A stretch of DNA of 64,000 nucleotides from AG25 sp035518815 (GTDB lineage: Bacteria; Gemmatimonadota; Gemmatimonadetes; Gemmatimonadales; GWC2-71-9). This document shows, piece after piece, positions 24,190 to 33,212 of this stretch. Numbering within the stretch: position 1 is the first letter of the stretch; each line of letters begins with the position of its first letter. Under the pieces are notes generated by a model. That model did no database searches, was not told the origin of the DNA, and saw nothing but the letters and a program-made list of their open reading frames with translations. The stretch lies in assembly GCA_035518815.1 (NCBI GenBank), contig DATIXG010000060.1, forward strand, positions 124,001-188,000. Direction: 5' to 3'. The position numbers and the translations under genes were made by a program.

Positions 24190-25323
24190 CTAGGCGGGGC
24201 GCAGGCGGCGCCCGGCGGTGCGCGCCGCGGGAACCTGAGCGTCGGTGAGCGCGCGGGCCGTATTGGGCATGCTGGGGCGACGGACACCCTGGTCGGTCAG
24301 AACGCCGATCACGTCGGCGCCACTCGAGGCGCCGGGAGGCGTCTCGACCGGATGCTCGAGCACGAGTGCGAGGCCCGCGGCCTCGCGGCCCAGCGTCTGG
24401 GTCAGGGTTTCCCAGGCAGGCTCCGCGGGGAGGGGCCGCGGCGCGACGACGAGCGGACAGGCGGCGACGTCCAGGTCGTCGCGGGGGGCGAGGGGCGCGC
24501 GCAGCGCCTCCGCGAGGGCGCGCCAGGCTCCGAGGGTCGGTCCCAGGGCAATCACCTGGCCGAACCGCCACCCGGCATCGGTCGCTACTTCGGCAAATGC
24601 CTTGATCAACGCCTCGTCGCTCGGCGCCACGGGTCCCGGGTCCGGCGCCAACACAATGGTGCCCGTGTCGGCGAACCAGCGTTCGGCGGTGTTCAGGTCC
24701 TCGGGCCGGCGCGGCGCGAAGCCCGCGTAGCGGCGCGTGGCAAGGATCTCGCGTTCGGCGCCAGCGCGCTGCTCGTCGTGCTCGCCCGTCTGCGCGGCGG
24801 CCTCGAAAGCGACCTCGGCGGCCTGGTAGCGGCCAGCGTCGCGGAGAACGCGACCCCGCAGCTGCAGCGTTTCGGTGTGCGGCTCCAGCGCGAAAGCGCG
24901 GTCGAGCGCGAGCAGGGCGCGATTGCGGTCGCCGAGGCGGTAGGCCGCATAGCCCAACTCGTGCCAGGCGAGTCCCAATTCGGGGTCGCGCTCGATCGCC
25001 TGCTCGAGCGCGCCGAGCGCGTCGCGGAAGCGTCCCAGCTCGATCAGGCCGGCGCCCTGGAGCGCGAGTGGGAACGCGGCGGGGCCGAAGTGGCCGAGCG
25101 CGGCTTCCGCGAGGCGCAGCGCGTCCTCACGCCGGTCGTGACTGCGCAGCAGCTCGAAGCATTCGGCCCAGCAGGCCTTCAGGTCCGGCTGCGCGGCGAG
25201 CACGCCGCGATACGCACGTTCGGCCTCGGCGATGCGACCCTGCTGCGCCAGCCAGCGTGCGCGGGCCATCGCGCGCTCGCTCGGCGCGTCGGGGAAGAGA
25301 TCGTACGATGCGGTGGTGCGCAT
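24190..25323 (-). CDS. TPR-repeat protein
   Basis: Cytoplasmic protein of 377 residues without signal peptide. Residues 15-170 form about four tetratricopeptide repeats (for example RAYRGVLAAQPDLKACWAEC and ALEQAIERDPELGLAWHELG). The second half (about 185-377) is a separate domain with AERWFADTGTIVLAPDPGP and a Pro/Ala-rich C-terminus that I do not recognise. ATG 25323 lies in the divergent region opposite the M20 dipeptidase. It may scaffold protein interactions; no specific partner is indicated. Confidence 0.8.
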   Translation of the reverse strand: MRTTASYDLFPDAPSERAMARARWLAQQGRIAEAERAYRGVLAAQPDLKACWAECFELLRSHDRREDALRLAEAALGHFGPAAFPLALQGAGLIELGRFRDALGALEQAIERDPELGLAWHELGYAAYRLGDRNRALLALDRAFALEPHTETLQLRGRVLRDAGRYQAAEVAFEAAAQTGEHDEQRAGAEREILATRRYAGFAPRRPEDLNTAERWFADTGTIVLAPDPGPVAPSDEALIKAFAEVATDAGWRFGQVIALGPTLGAWRALAEALRAPLAPRDDLDVAACPLVVAPRPLPAEPAWETLTQTLGREAAGLALVLEHPVETPPGASSGADVIGVLTDQGVRRPSMPNTARALTDAQVPAARTAGRRLRPA

Positions 25324-25400
25324 GGTGATGGTGAAGGAATCTACCCCCGCCCGGGTCGCTGGCTAGTTGCGCCCGAATTCCGTGACTAGATTGTCGCGCG

Positions 25401-26738
25401 ATGGATACCGAGCGAAAGTTGCGCGAGCTGACGGAGTTCCTCCGCATTCCGTCGGTGTCGACATTGCCGGCGCACAACGCCGACTGCCGGCGCGCCGCGG
25501 AGTGGGTGGGGAAGGAATTGTTGCGACTCGGCTGTCGCAACGTCGCCTATCTGGACGACGACCAGCATCCCGTCGTGTGGGGCGAGGGGCCGGAGGTTCC
25601 CGGTGCGCCGACCCTCCTGATCTACGGTCATTACGACGTCCAGCCGCCCGATCCACTGGGCGAGTGGACCACGCCGCCGTTCGAGCCCGCCGTGCGCAAC
25701 GGCCAGTTGTTCGCGCGGGGCTCAGCGGACGACAAGGGCCAGGTGTTCTGTCTCTTGAAGGCGGTCGAAGCGTGCGGCCGCCCGCCCGTGAATTTCCGCT
25801 TCCTGATCGAAGGAGAAGAGGAATTCGGCAGTGCGGTGTTGTTCCGGCTGCTCGAGCGCGAGCCCGAGCGCACCCGGGCCGACGCGGTGCTCGTCGCCGA
25901 CATGTCGTACGTCGCTCCGGGGTGGCCGGCGGTGTACACGACGTTGCGCGGCCTGTGCTACGCGGAAATCACGGTGCGCACCGCCAAGACGGACCTGCAT
26001 TCGGGAGAGTACGGGGGTGCAGCGCCGAATGCGCACGAAGAGCTGGCGCGGCTGCTCGGCCGACTGAAGACCCCGGACGGCAAGGTTCAGGTCCCGGGGC
26101 TGTACGCGGCGGTCAAGCCGCCTTCGAAAGCTGAGCTGGCCACGTGGCGCAAGCTGCCGTTCAAGGAAGCCGAGTTTCTGAAGCGGCGCGTCCAGGCGAA
26201 GGCGCTCACCGGACTCAAGCGCTACTCGGTGCTCGAGCGCCTGTGGGCGCTGCCGACGTTCGAGATCCACGGGATCAAGGGCGGCTTCACGGGCGAGGGG
26301 GCGAAAACGGTGATTCCCGCCGAGGCGACGGCGAAGGTGAGTCTGCGTCTCGTGCCGAACCAGAAGTTGAAGACCGTCGAGCGCCAGCTCGCTGCTGCGG
26401 TGAAGCGGTTCACTCCCAAGTACGTCACGTCAACGGTCACGTTCCTGCACGGGGCGGACCCCGCGCAGGTACGCCTGACGCACCCGGCGTTCAAGCTGCT
26501 CGACCAGGCGTTCCGTGAAGTGGTGGGGCGGGGGACCGTGCCCGCGCGAGCGGGGGGTTCGATCCCCATTGTGCCGGCGCTCGGCAAAAGCGGCGCGCCA
26601 GTGATTCTCACGGGGATCGGGTTGCCGGACGATCGGCTGCACGCGCCGAACGAGAAGCTCGACCTGAAGCAGTTATGGGACGGGATCGAGGTGTTCAAGC
26701 GGTTCTACGAGCTTCTGGGAAGCATGAAGACGGGCTAG
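25401..26738 (+). CDS. M20 family dipeptidase
   Basis: Zinc metallopeptidase of 445 residues, M20 family (carnosinase/CPG2-like dipeptidase). Metal ligands fit: YGHYDVQP (His77, Asp79), ARGSADDKG (Asp110), LIEGEEEFGS (Glu139/Glu140) and a late LHAPNEK. A dimerisation domain is inserted (TAKTDLHSGEYGG, IHGIKGGFTGEGAKTVIP). There is no signal peptide, so it likely cleaves dipeptides in the cytoplasm. ATG 25401 has no ribosome binding site; TAGATT ends eight bases before it, so it may be another leaderless gene. The VIT gene follows after three bases. Confidence 0.93.
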   Translation: MDTERKLRELTEFLRIPSVSTLPAHNADCRRAAEWVGKELLRLGCRNVAYLDDDQHPVVWGEGPEVPGAPTLLIYGHYDVQPPDPLGEWTTPPFEPAVRNGQLFARGSADDKGQVFCLLKAVEACGRPPVNFRFLIEGEEEFGSAVLFRLLEREPERTRADAVLVADMSYVAPGWPAVYTTLRGLCYAEITVRTAKTDLHSGEYGGAAPNAHEELARLLGRLKTPDGKVQVPGLYAAVKPPSKAELATWRKLPFKEAEFLKRRVQAKALTGLKRYSVLERLWALPTFEIHGIKGGFTGEGAKTVIPAEATAKVSLRLVPNQKLKTVERQLAAAVKRFTPKYVTSTVTFLHGADPAQVRLTHPAFKLLDQAFREVVGRGTVPARAGGSIPIVPALGKSGAPVILTGIGLPDDRLHAPNEKLDLKQLWDGIEVFKRFYELLGSMKTG

Positions 26739-26741
26739 TTC

Positions 26742-27431
26742 ATGGCTCACGGTGAGTCCCATCGCGCCGGCCGCGTCAGCTGGCTCCGGGCGGCCGTGCT
26801 CGGAGCCAATGACGGGCTGATTTCGACCAGCAGCCTCGTGGTCGGCGTTGCGGCGGCGCAGACGGGACGGGGTCCGGTGTTGCTCGCCGCGGTCGCGGGC
26901 ATGGTGGCGGGAGCGCTCTCGATGGCCGCGGGTGAGTACGTATCGGTGAGCTCGCAAGCCGATACCGAGCGGGCCGATCTCGCCCGCGAGCGCCGCGAGC
27001 TCGCTGCATCGCCCGAGCTCGAGCGGGCGGAGCTCGCGGGCATCTACGTCAGCCGCGGTCTCACGCCGGCGCTGGCTGGGCAGGTGGCCGAGCAGCTGAT
27101 GGCGCACGACGCCCTCGGCGCGCACGCGCGGGACGAGCTCGGTCTGTCGGAGATCACCCGCGCCCGACCCATTCAGGCGGCGCTTGCGTCCGCCGGCGCG
27201 TTCGGCACAGGGGCCGCACTGCCCGTTGCGCTCGCCGCACTCGTCCCCCTCGGCGCCGTGACGCCCGCCGTCGCTGCGAGTTCGCTCGCCCTGCTCGTCG
27301 TGCTCGGCGCCACGGCTGCCCGCCTGGGCGGAGCGCCGCTCGCCAGGGGGGCGCTGCGGGTGGCGTTCTGGGGCGCGGTCGCGATGGGGTGCACGGCACT
27401 CGTGGGTCGCCTGTTCGGCGCGCCGGCGTGA
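26742..27431 (+). CDS. VIT1/CCC1 family transporter
   Basis: Membrane protein of 229 residues of the VIT1/CCC1 family, which moves iron or manganese. The family signature is clear: GRVSWLRAAVLGANDGLISTSSLVVGVAAA at helix 1 and MVAGALSMAAGEYVSVSSQADTERADL at helix 2. A cytoplasmic helical hairpin rich in Glu and Arg (about 70-130) corresponds to the metal-binding insert. Three hydrophobic helices follow. It is three bases downstream of the M20 gene, so they are co-transcribed, though no shared function is obvious. Confidence 0.93.
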   Translation: MAHGESHRAGRVSWLRAAVLGANDGLISTSSLVVGVAAAQTGRGPVLLAAVAGMVAGALSMAAGEYVSVSSQADTERADLARERRELAASPELERAELAGIYVSRGLTPALAGQVAEQLMAHDALGAHARDELGLSEITRARPIQAALASAGAFGTGAALPVALAALVPLGAVTPAVAASSLALLVVLGATAARLGGAPLARGALRVAFWGAVAMGCTALVGRLFGAPA

Positions 27432-27563
27432 TCGCAATGACGTGCAGTCCGGACGGCACGCCACGGCCGTAGTTCCCCAAGGTGCAATATCTGTCAAGCG
27501 GTCGTGTGCCTACGCTTGGTACGCCGACGCGCCCGTAACCCCCGCCCCGAGGATCCGCCCAAC

Positions 27564-28724
27564 GTGACTCGCGCAGCGTTCGCGGTCGTCTGCGCTCTGC
27601 TCATCGCCCCATCGGCCTGGGCCCAAACACCGCCCGTGGTGGATCCGGCTGCCGGCAACGTTCCTTCGATCGACGCGCCGGACGAGCCCGGGGACGGCGC
27701 GCATAGTGGTGCGGAAAAAGGGCCCACCCCGATCGTCGCCCCGATCCCGTTCAAGAACTCCCAGATCGGCTGGGGTGGTGTGCTGATGCTCGGACTGATT
27801 CACCGGTTCGAGGCCGACACGACGATCAAGCCGTCCACCGGAGCCGTGATGGGCCTCGCGAGCGAGAACGGCTCGTGGGGCGTAATGGGGCTCGAGATCG
27901 CGCGGTTCAAACGGGACACGTGGCGCGCGCGCTTCGTGGCGGGCTACCTCGACTTGAAATACGACTTCTACGGGGTCGGGATCGATGCGGGGGAAGCCGG
28001 GCGTTCGGTGCCGCTCGATCAGACGTTGTTCATGGCGGCCGGCGTCGTCATGCGCCGTGTGGTGAGCGATCTGTACCTGGGCGCGTCGATCACGTTCATG
28101 CAAACGGACGTCGCCCTCCGCGACACGACGGGTCTGGCGGAGCTGCCATTCGTCCCCGACCAGTCACGCGCGAACCTGCTGGCCCCGGGACTCGTGGCCG
28201 AATTCGACTCGCGGAACGACGACTATTGGCCGTATCGGGGATCGCTCGCGCAGGCCAAGGGAAACTTCTTCGTCACGAACACGGGAGAGTCCGGCACATT
28301 TCAGCGCTACGCGGCGGCATGGTCGTGGTACAACGGGCTGCGTGGCCGTACCCTGGTGCTCGTGACGAACGTCAACGTTTGTGCGGCCCCGGGGGACCCG
28401 CCGTTCTATGGGCTGTGCTCGCTCGGCATGCCCCGGTTCGCGCTGCGCGGTTACACGCAGGGACGCTATCGGGACCGCTACGCGAATGTGGTGCAAGCCG
28501 AGCTGCGCGGCCACACCGCGGGTCGTTTCGGCGCGACGCTGTTCGGGGGCTTCGGGCAGGTGGCCGATGGAATCGGGGACATAACGAACGCGAAAGTGCT
28601 GCCGGCCGGCGGTGTGGGCTTGCGATTCCAGCTGGCGCGGAAATTCCCGATGCACATGCGCCTGGACTACGCGTGGGGACGGGACGGCGGGCTCCTGTAC
28701 TTTGCCGTGGGCGAGGCGATGTAG
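27564..28724 (+). CDS. Omp85-like (BamA/TamA barrel) outer-membrane protein
   Basis: Outer-membrane protein of 386 residues. A signal peptide ends in AWAQ, a low-complexity linker follows, then a 16-strand-like barrel beginning PIPFKNSQIGWGG. The segment FALRGYTQGRYRDRYANVVQAELR matches the conserved loop L6 (VRGY/LRGY) of Omp85 barrels. There are no POTRA domains, so it resembles the short bacterial surface antigen subgroup rather than BamA itself. GTG 27564 is the first start consistent with the signal peptide. The YIP1-like gene starts immediately after the stop. Confidence 0.8.
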   Translation: MTRAAFAVVCALLIAPSAWAQTPPVVDPAAGNVPSIDAPDEPGDGAHSGAEKGPTPIVAPIPFKNSQIGWGGVLMLGLIHRFEADTTIKPSTGAVMGLASENGSWGVMGLEIARFKRDTWRARFVAGYLDLKYDFYGVGIDAGEAGRSVPLDQTLFMAAGVVMRRVVSDLYLGASITFMQTDVALRDTTGLAELPFVPDQSRANLLAPGLVAEFDSRNDDYWPYRGSLAQAKGNFFVTNTGESGTFQRYAAAWSWYNGLRGRTLVLVTNVNVCAAPGDPPFYGLCSLGMPRFALRGYTQGRYRDRYANVVQAELRGHTAGRFGATLFGGFGQVADGIGDITNAKVLPAGGVGLRFQLARKFPMHMRLDYAWGRDGGLLYFAVGEAM

Positions 28725-29387
28725 GTGATCACCTCGCTCTGGTTTCGGATCTGGTTCCGACCCCGAGCCGCAATTCGCGAGGCCGTGAATATCGGCGCCC
28801 TTCGGAGCGCAGCGCTGTTCGCGATGGCCTCAGGCGTCGTGCAGTCCTTTGTAGCGGCTGCGAACCATCATGTCGGGGCCGGTACCTCGGCACTCTTGAT
28901 CATACTGATCGCGTTTGCGGTCGGCGCCGTCTGGGGTCTGTTCCAGTTGGGGCTCCTGACCACGCTGCTCCATATCGTGGGGCGCTGGACCAACTCGCCG
29001 GGGTCGTTCTGGGATCTGTGCACGGCCGTGGGGTGGGCCAGCGTGCCGGTGACCGCGGCGCTCCCTCTGTGGCTCCTCGCGACGGCCATCCTCGGCCGGC
29101 TGGTATTCGTGGATCCACAGGATGTCGCGTGGACCAACCTCGCACACATGCTGCTCGTCGCCTTGGTTGCGCTCGGCACGGCGGTTTGTCTCGCTTGGTG
29201 GTGGGTGGTCCTCGCGAAAGCGGTGGCCGAGGTGCGACAGATCAGCACGTGGGCGGCCTTCGGACATCTCGGGCTCGGGCTGGCCGTGCTGGGGCTTGCG
29301 GGCCTATTCCTGGCTCTCGCCGGACTGCTGGTCATGCGGGTCATGCACGGCTCTCACCCCACCGAGAGCACGGTCTTGCGAATGTGA
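28725..29387 (+). CDS. Yip1-like membrane protein
   Basis: Inner-membrane protein of 220 residues with about five hydrophobic helices. The N-terminal FRPRAAIREAV motif with an early Arg-rich turn is typical of Yip1-domain (PF04893) proteins in bacteria, and helices follow in the usual spacing. GTG 28725 directly follows the preceding TAG. Function in bacteria is unknown. Assignment relies on topology and the N-terminal motif, so moderate confidence. Confidence 0.7.
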   Translation: MITSLWFRIWFRPRAAIREAVNIGALRSAALFAMASGVVQSFVAAANHHVGAGTSALLIILIAFAVGAVWGLFQLGLLTTLLHIVGRWTNSPGSFWDLCTAVGWASVPVTAALPLWLLATAILGRLVFVDPQDVAWTNLAHMLLVALVALGTAVCLAWWWVVLAKAVAEVRQISTWAAFGHLGLGLAVLGLAGLFLALAGLLVMRVMHGSHPTESTVLRM

Positions 29388-29576
29388 TCCCGTGCACGTC
29401 GGCCGGGACGTGGCGCACGTATCGAGCACTTTCGCTGGCATACGAGGGCTTGCCGGCGCTGAGGCGTTCTAGCGGCGCCGATTCTCTGGGGTAGAATTGC
29501 CTTGTGTTAAAGAGAGGCACGACAGCGCCATCCTCGCGGTGTCTCGATCATTCCCGTCTCACAGGAGAACGTCCCG

Positions 29577-30020
29577 ATGCTCCTTCCAGTGCAGGCGGCA
29601 ACGCCGCCCAGCCAGGGCCTCATCGCGATATTCGTGATCGGCCGCATTCTCTTCGCCTGGATCTTCATCATGTCGGGGATTGCCCATCTCACGCAGGCGC
29701 AGGCGATGAGCCAGTACGCGGCGATGTTCAAGGTCCCGCAGCCCAAGCTCGCCGTGATTGTGAGCGGGTTCATGGTGCTCGCCGGCGGCCTGAGCATCCT
29801 GCTCGGTGTCTACGTCGAGGCCGGGACCACGCTGCTCGTGCTCTTCCTCATCCCCGTGGCCGTCTACATGCATCCGTTCTGGGGCGTGTCCGATCCCATG
29901 CAGGTCGCGGCACAGCGGGCGCACTTCATGAAGAACATGTCGCTTGCGGGCGCGGCCCTGCTCATCTGCTATTTCTCCAAGATGGCTCCGGATGCGTGGG
30001 TGCTGGCCGTGCGCAGGTGA
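29577..30020 (+). CDS. DoxX family membrane protein
   Basis: Small four-helix membrane protein of 147 residues, DoxX/SURF4-like. The pattern GRILFAWIFIMSGIAHLTQ, YAAMFKVPQPKLAVIVSGFMVLAGGLSILLG and HPFWGVSDPMQVAAQRAHFMKNMSLAGAAL is typical. It may influence quinone or redox metabolism, but bacterial DoxX functions vary. CACAGGAG lies 8 bases before ATG 29577. The 189-base gap upstream (29388-29576) contains a TAGAAT at 29492-29497 that could be a -10, without a good -35. Confidence 0.88.
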   Translation: MLLPVQAATPPSQGLIAIFVIGRILFAWIFIMSGIAHLTQAQAMSQYAAMFKVPQPKLAVIVSGFMVLAGGLSILLGVYVEAGTTLLVLFLIPVAVYMHPFWGVSDPMQVAAQRAHFMKNMSLAGAALLICYFSKMAPDAWVLAVRR

Positions 30021-30024
30021 ACGC

Positions 30025-30053
30025 TTGCGCGGCGCCGCCGCACGCGGTATATC
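30025..30053 (+). promoter_or_regulatory. Possible promoter of the 30100 gene
   Basis: TTGCGC (30025-30030), a 17-base spacer and TATATC (30048-30053), 47 bases before ATG 30100. Both elements are partial matches. Confidence 0.4.
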
Positions 30054-30099
30054 GCCACGCGCCGTTCCCGTTCACCACACCGATTTGAGGAGGACGACG

Positions 30100-30681
30100 A
30101 TGATCCGGGGTTTGCGTCTCTGTGCGGTGCTTGGCGTGCTGGCGGTGGTTTCGCTCGACGCGCAGGAGCCGTCCGTTGATGCGCAGCTGGCCCAGGCGAA
30201 GGCGGCGCTGGCGCGGTATCAGGATCCCATCGCGGCCGTGCACGACGGGTACCTCTCGACGATCGCGTGTGTTGATTTCCCGAAGGGCGGGGGCGAGGGG
30301 GCGATGGCGTACAAGCCCGGCGCCATGGGTGTACACCTGCTCAACACGTCGTTGATCGGCCCCACGCTCGATCCGACCAAGCCGCAGGTGCTCATTTACG
30401 AACCCAACGGCGACAAGCTCGTGCTCGTCGCGGCCGAGTGGTTCCTGCCGGTGATGCCGAACATCACCGAGCCGCCGAAGGTGTTTGGCAAGTCACTCGA
30501 GGGCCCGATGGAAGGGCACGCGCCGTTCATGCCGGAGGGGTTGCATCACTGGGATCTCCACGTGTGGCTCTGGCGGGACAACCCATCCGGGATGTTCAGT
30601 CCGACGAATCCCAACGTGAAGTGCCCGAAGGCCGCGTATTCGTTCGCGGGCGACGCGCCGAAGATGGTGCCCATGCACTAG
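30100..30681 (+). CDS. Conserved secreted protein, unknown function
   Basis: Secreted protein of 193 residues. ATG 30100 follows GAGGAGG, and a signal peptide ends in SLDAQ. The mature part has a predicted helix (AQLAQAKAALARYQDP) and motifs such as ACVDFPKGG, GAMGVHLLN and HHWDLHVWLWRDNPSGMF. This arrangement is found in bacterial proteins annotated only as hypothetical. I do not assign a function. Its last four bases overlap the convergent lipB stop. Confidence 0.75.
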   Translation: MIRGLRLCAVLGVLAVVSLDAQEPSVDAQLAQAKAALARYQDPIAAVHDGYLSTIACVDFPKGGGEGAMAYKPGAMGVHLLNTSLIGPTLDPTKPQVLIYEPNGDKLVLVAAEWFLPVMPNITEPPKVFGKSLEGPMEGHAPFMPEGLHHWDLHVWLWRDNPSGMFSPTNPNVKCPKAAYSFAGDAPKMVPMH

Positions 30682-31376
30682 GGAATCGGCGCGGGGGCGT
30701 CCGGCAGGACCGCGGACGCCCTCGCGCCGAAGGCTTGCTCGAACCCTCGGACGACCGCGTCAACCGCCTGCTCCCGCCGCCACACGTCGCACGTCCCACG
30801 TCCCACGTCCCCCGCTTCCCGGGCTACCGATGTCATCTCCACCCCCTCGATTCCGCACGGCACGATCCTGTCAAACTCGGATAGATCCGTCGTCACGTTG
30901 AGGGCGAATCCGTGCCACGTCACCCATTGCTTCACGTGGACCCCGATGCTCGCGATCTTCCGGCCGCGGGTCCACACGCCGGTGTAGCCCGGGCGACGCT
31001 CCGCGGGGATACCGAGGATGGCGAGCGCCTCGATGAGCGCCTGCTCGAGCGCGCGCAGGTACCAGTGCACGTCGGGGCGGTGCTGCGTGAGATCGAGAAT
31101 GGGGTACCCCACGAGCTGGCCGGGGCCGTGATACGTCACGTCGCCGCCGCGCTCGACCTCGACTACGTCGATCCCCGTCGCATCGAGCAGGTGCGCCTGC
31201 CGGGCGGCGCGGCCGAGGGTGACGACGGGTGGATGCTCGACGAGGAGCAGCACGTCATGCGCGAGCGTTCCGTCGATTCTCGCCCGGGCGAGCCGGCGTT
31301 GCCACGCGAGCGCCTCGGCGTAGGGGACGAGGCCGGCGTCGAGCACGGCGATCTCGCGGACGGCGGTTTCAGGCAC
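30678..31376 (-). CDS. lipB: Octanoyl-[acyl-carrier-protein]-protein N-octanoyltransferase
   Basis: Transfers octanoate from acyl carrier protein to lipoyl domains, the first step of lipoate synthesis. The 232-residue protein has RGGDVTYHGPGQLVGYPI, a conserved lysine in RGRKIASIG (Lys140) and the catalytic cysteine in IVPCGIEGV (Cys174). GTG 31376 is chosen as the start because the conserved domain begins 10 residues later; upstream codons belong to the neighbour. It overlaps that neighbour by 8 bases and ends the pyruvate dehydrogenase and lipoate operon. Confidence 0.95.
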   Translation of the reverse strand: MPETAVREIAVLDAGLVPYAEALAWQRRLARARIDGTLAHDVLLLVEHPPVVTLGRAARQAHLLDATGIDVVEVERGGDVTYHGPGQLVGYPILDLTQHRPDVHWYLRALEQALIEALAILGIPAERRPGYTGVWTRGRKIASIGVHVKQWVTWHGFALNVTTDLSEFDRIVPCGIEGVEMTSVAREAGDVGRGTCDVWRREQAVDAVVRGFEQAFGARASAVLPDAPAPIP

Positions 31377-31809
31377 GCGGGATTCGCTCGCTCTCGTGCG
31401 TGTCCACCGCGTCGGGCCGGGAGCCCTGGGCGGCCCAGCGGCTCGCCGCGACGCCGAGCGCGAAACTCGCCAGTCCCAATCCAATGAGCCCGGGGATCCC
31501 GAGGAGGCGGTGCACCGGCCAGGCGATGAAGGCGATCAGGAGGGCACCGACCGCCGACAGGAGACCGATGACGCCACGCTGCGCGATGTTGTCGAGCGCG
31601 CCACTCTTGCGCCAGCCGAATGCCGCGCCGACCGCGAGACCGGCGAACGTCCCCACCAGCACGGGATCCTGGGCGCTCTCTTCGTAGTTGATGCCGGGAA
31701 AGTGGCGCTCGAGCGTGCGCACGAGGATGAGCGCGGCGACGATGGTCGCGCCGCCCGTTCCGGCACCCGAGCCGAGCGCGCCCAGGCCGACCGAGAGGGG
31801 ATCCTTCAT
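31369..31809 (-). CDS. Small membrane protein, unknown function
   Basis: Protein of 146 residues with three or four hydrophobic helices (GATIVAALILVRTL, LVGTFAGLAVGAAFG, VIGLLSAVGALLIAFIAW, LIGLGLASFALGVAAS). No catalytic motif. ATG 31809 overlaps the lpdA stop (ATGA), and its 3' end overlaps lipB, so it is embedded in the lipoate and PDH operon. Its position suggests a role near that pathway, but sequence alone does not support a specific function. Confidence 0.7.
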   Translation of the reverse strand: MKDPLSVGLGALGSGAGTGGATIVAALILVRTLERHFPGINYEESAQDPVLVGTFAGLAVGAAFGWRKSGALDNIAQRGVIGLLSAVGALLIAFIAWPVHRLLGIPGLIGLGLASFALGVAASRWAAQGSRPDAVDTHESERIPRA

Positions 31810-33197
31810 ATGTTCAGCGCGCGGCCGAGCGAGTCGAGCGCCGCTTCGGCCACCGCTTCGGACATCGTCGGATGTGCGTGGATCGCGAGCTCGACTTCCT
31901 CGACTGTGTATTCGTTCTCGCGCGCGACCGTCAGCTCGTGGATCAGCTCGGAGGCATGGCTCCCGACGATGTGCGCGCCGAGGATCTCGCCATATTCCTT
32001 GCCGCGCAGGATCTTGACGAACCCTTCCGTCTCGCCGGTGCCGCGCGCGCGGCCGTTCGCGGAAAAGGGGAACTTGCCGGCCACGTAGTCGAGCTTGCGC
32101 TCTTTGCACTGTTCTTCGGTGAGGCCGATGCTCGCGACCTCGGGGTGGCAGTACGTCACGCTGGGAACGTTGTCGTACATGATCGGGTGGGGTTTCTGCC
32201 CGGCGAGCCGCTCGGCGACGCACACGCCCTCCCGGCTGCCTTTGTGCGCCAGCATGGGGGGACCGGCCACGTCGCCGATGGCGTAGTAGCCCGGGACGCT
32301 CGTCTGGAGATCCTTGTCGACCTTGATGAATCCGCGGTCGGTGAGGGCGATGCCCACCTCTTTCAGGCCGATGTTCTCGGTGTTCACCGCGCGGCCCGCG
32401 GCCATCAGCACCGTCGTCGCTTCGATCTTTCTGGTCGCGCCCGCGACCTCGACGTCGATGGTCGCCTTGCCTTTGGCGACCGTGGCCTTCTTCACGCTCG
32501 CTCCCGCCAGCACCTCGATCTTGCGTTTACGGTAGCTCTTGGCGAGGGCGTCGGACGATTCAGGGTCTTCGAGCGGCAGGATGCGGGGCAGGGCTTCGAT
32601 GAGGGTGACCTCGGTCCCGAACGCGTTGAAGATGTCGGCGAACTCCATCCCCACGGCGCCCGCGCCGATGATCGCCATGGACGCGGGTGCCTTCTCGAGA
32701 AACAACGCCTCGTCCGACGAAATGACCGTCGTCTTGTCGATTTCGAGTCCGATCTGCGGGAGCCCCTTTACGCGCGAGCCCGTCGCGATGATGACGGCCT
32801 TGCGCGCCTCGTGGACGTCGGCGCCCACCTTTACTTTGCGTCCCGCCTGCAGCACGCCCTCGCCCTTCACCACCGTAATCTTGTGCTTCTTCATCAGGAA
32901 CTCGACGCCACGCGAGTTCTGGTCGCTCACGCGGCGCGAGCGCTTCATCGCCACGCCGTAATCGGTCTTCACGCCCGACACTTCGACCCCGAAATCCGCG
33001 GCGCCGGCCAAGGCGTGCGCGAGATACGCCGAGTGGAGCAGCGCCTTGGTGGGGATGCACCCGATGTTGACGCACACCCCGCCCAGCTTGTCGCGCTCGA
33101 TGAGCGTCGTGGCCATGCCGAGCTGGGCCGCGCGGATGGCCGCCGTGTAGCCGGCTGGGCCGCCGCCGAGAACAATGACGTCAGATGCGGTAGGCAA
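31806..33197 (-). CDS. lpdA: Dihydrolipoyl dehydrogenase (E3)
   Basis: FAD-dependent E3 component that reoxidises dihydrolipoamide and reduces NAD. It has 463 residues, with FAD-binding GGGPAGYTAA, the redox-active pair in GGVCVNIGCIPTKALL (Cys42 and Cys47), the NAD-binding GAGAVGMEFADIF and the C-terminal HAHPTMSE (His442, Glu447). TTG 33197 is the apparent start, following GGGGGAG; no ATG is available upstream. It overlaps the next gene by four bases. E1 and E2 genes are upstream in the same operon. Confidence 0.96.
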   Translation of the reverse strand: MPTASDVIVLGGGPAGYTAAIRAAQLGMATTLIERDKLGGVCVNIGCIPTKALLHSAYLAHALAGAADFGVEVSGVKTDYGVAMKRSRRVSDQNSRGVEFLMKKHKITVVKGEGVLQAGRKVKVGADVHEARKAVIIATGSRVKGLPQIGLEIDKTTVISSDEALFLEKAPASMAIIGAGAVGMEFADIFNAFGTEVTLIEALPRILPLEDPESSDALAKSYRKRKIEVLAGASVKKATVAKGKATIDVEVAGATRKIEATTVLMAAGRAVNTENIGLKEVGIALTDRGFIKVDKDLQTSVPGYYAIGDVAGPPMLAHKGSREGVCVAERLAGQKPHPIMYDNVPSVTYCHPEVASIGLTEEQCKERKLDYVAGKFPFSANGRARGTGETEGFVKILRGKEYGEILGAHIVGSHASELIHELTVARENEYTVEEVELAIHAHPTMSEAVAEAALDSLGRALNI

Positions 33198-33212
33198 TGA
33201 CTCCCCCTCGTT

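Noticed and set aside
29388..29576. The 189-base gap before the DoxX gene as an RNA gene
   Set aside because: I found no cloverleaf or conserved RNA pattern, only a TAGAAT element.
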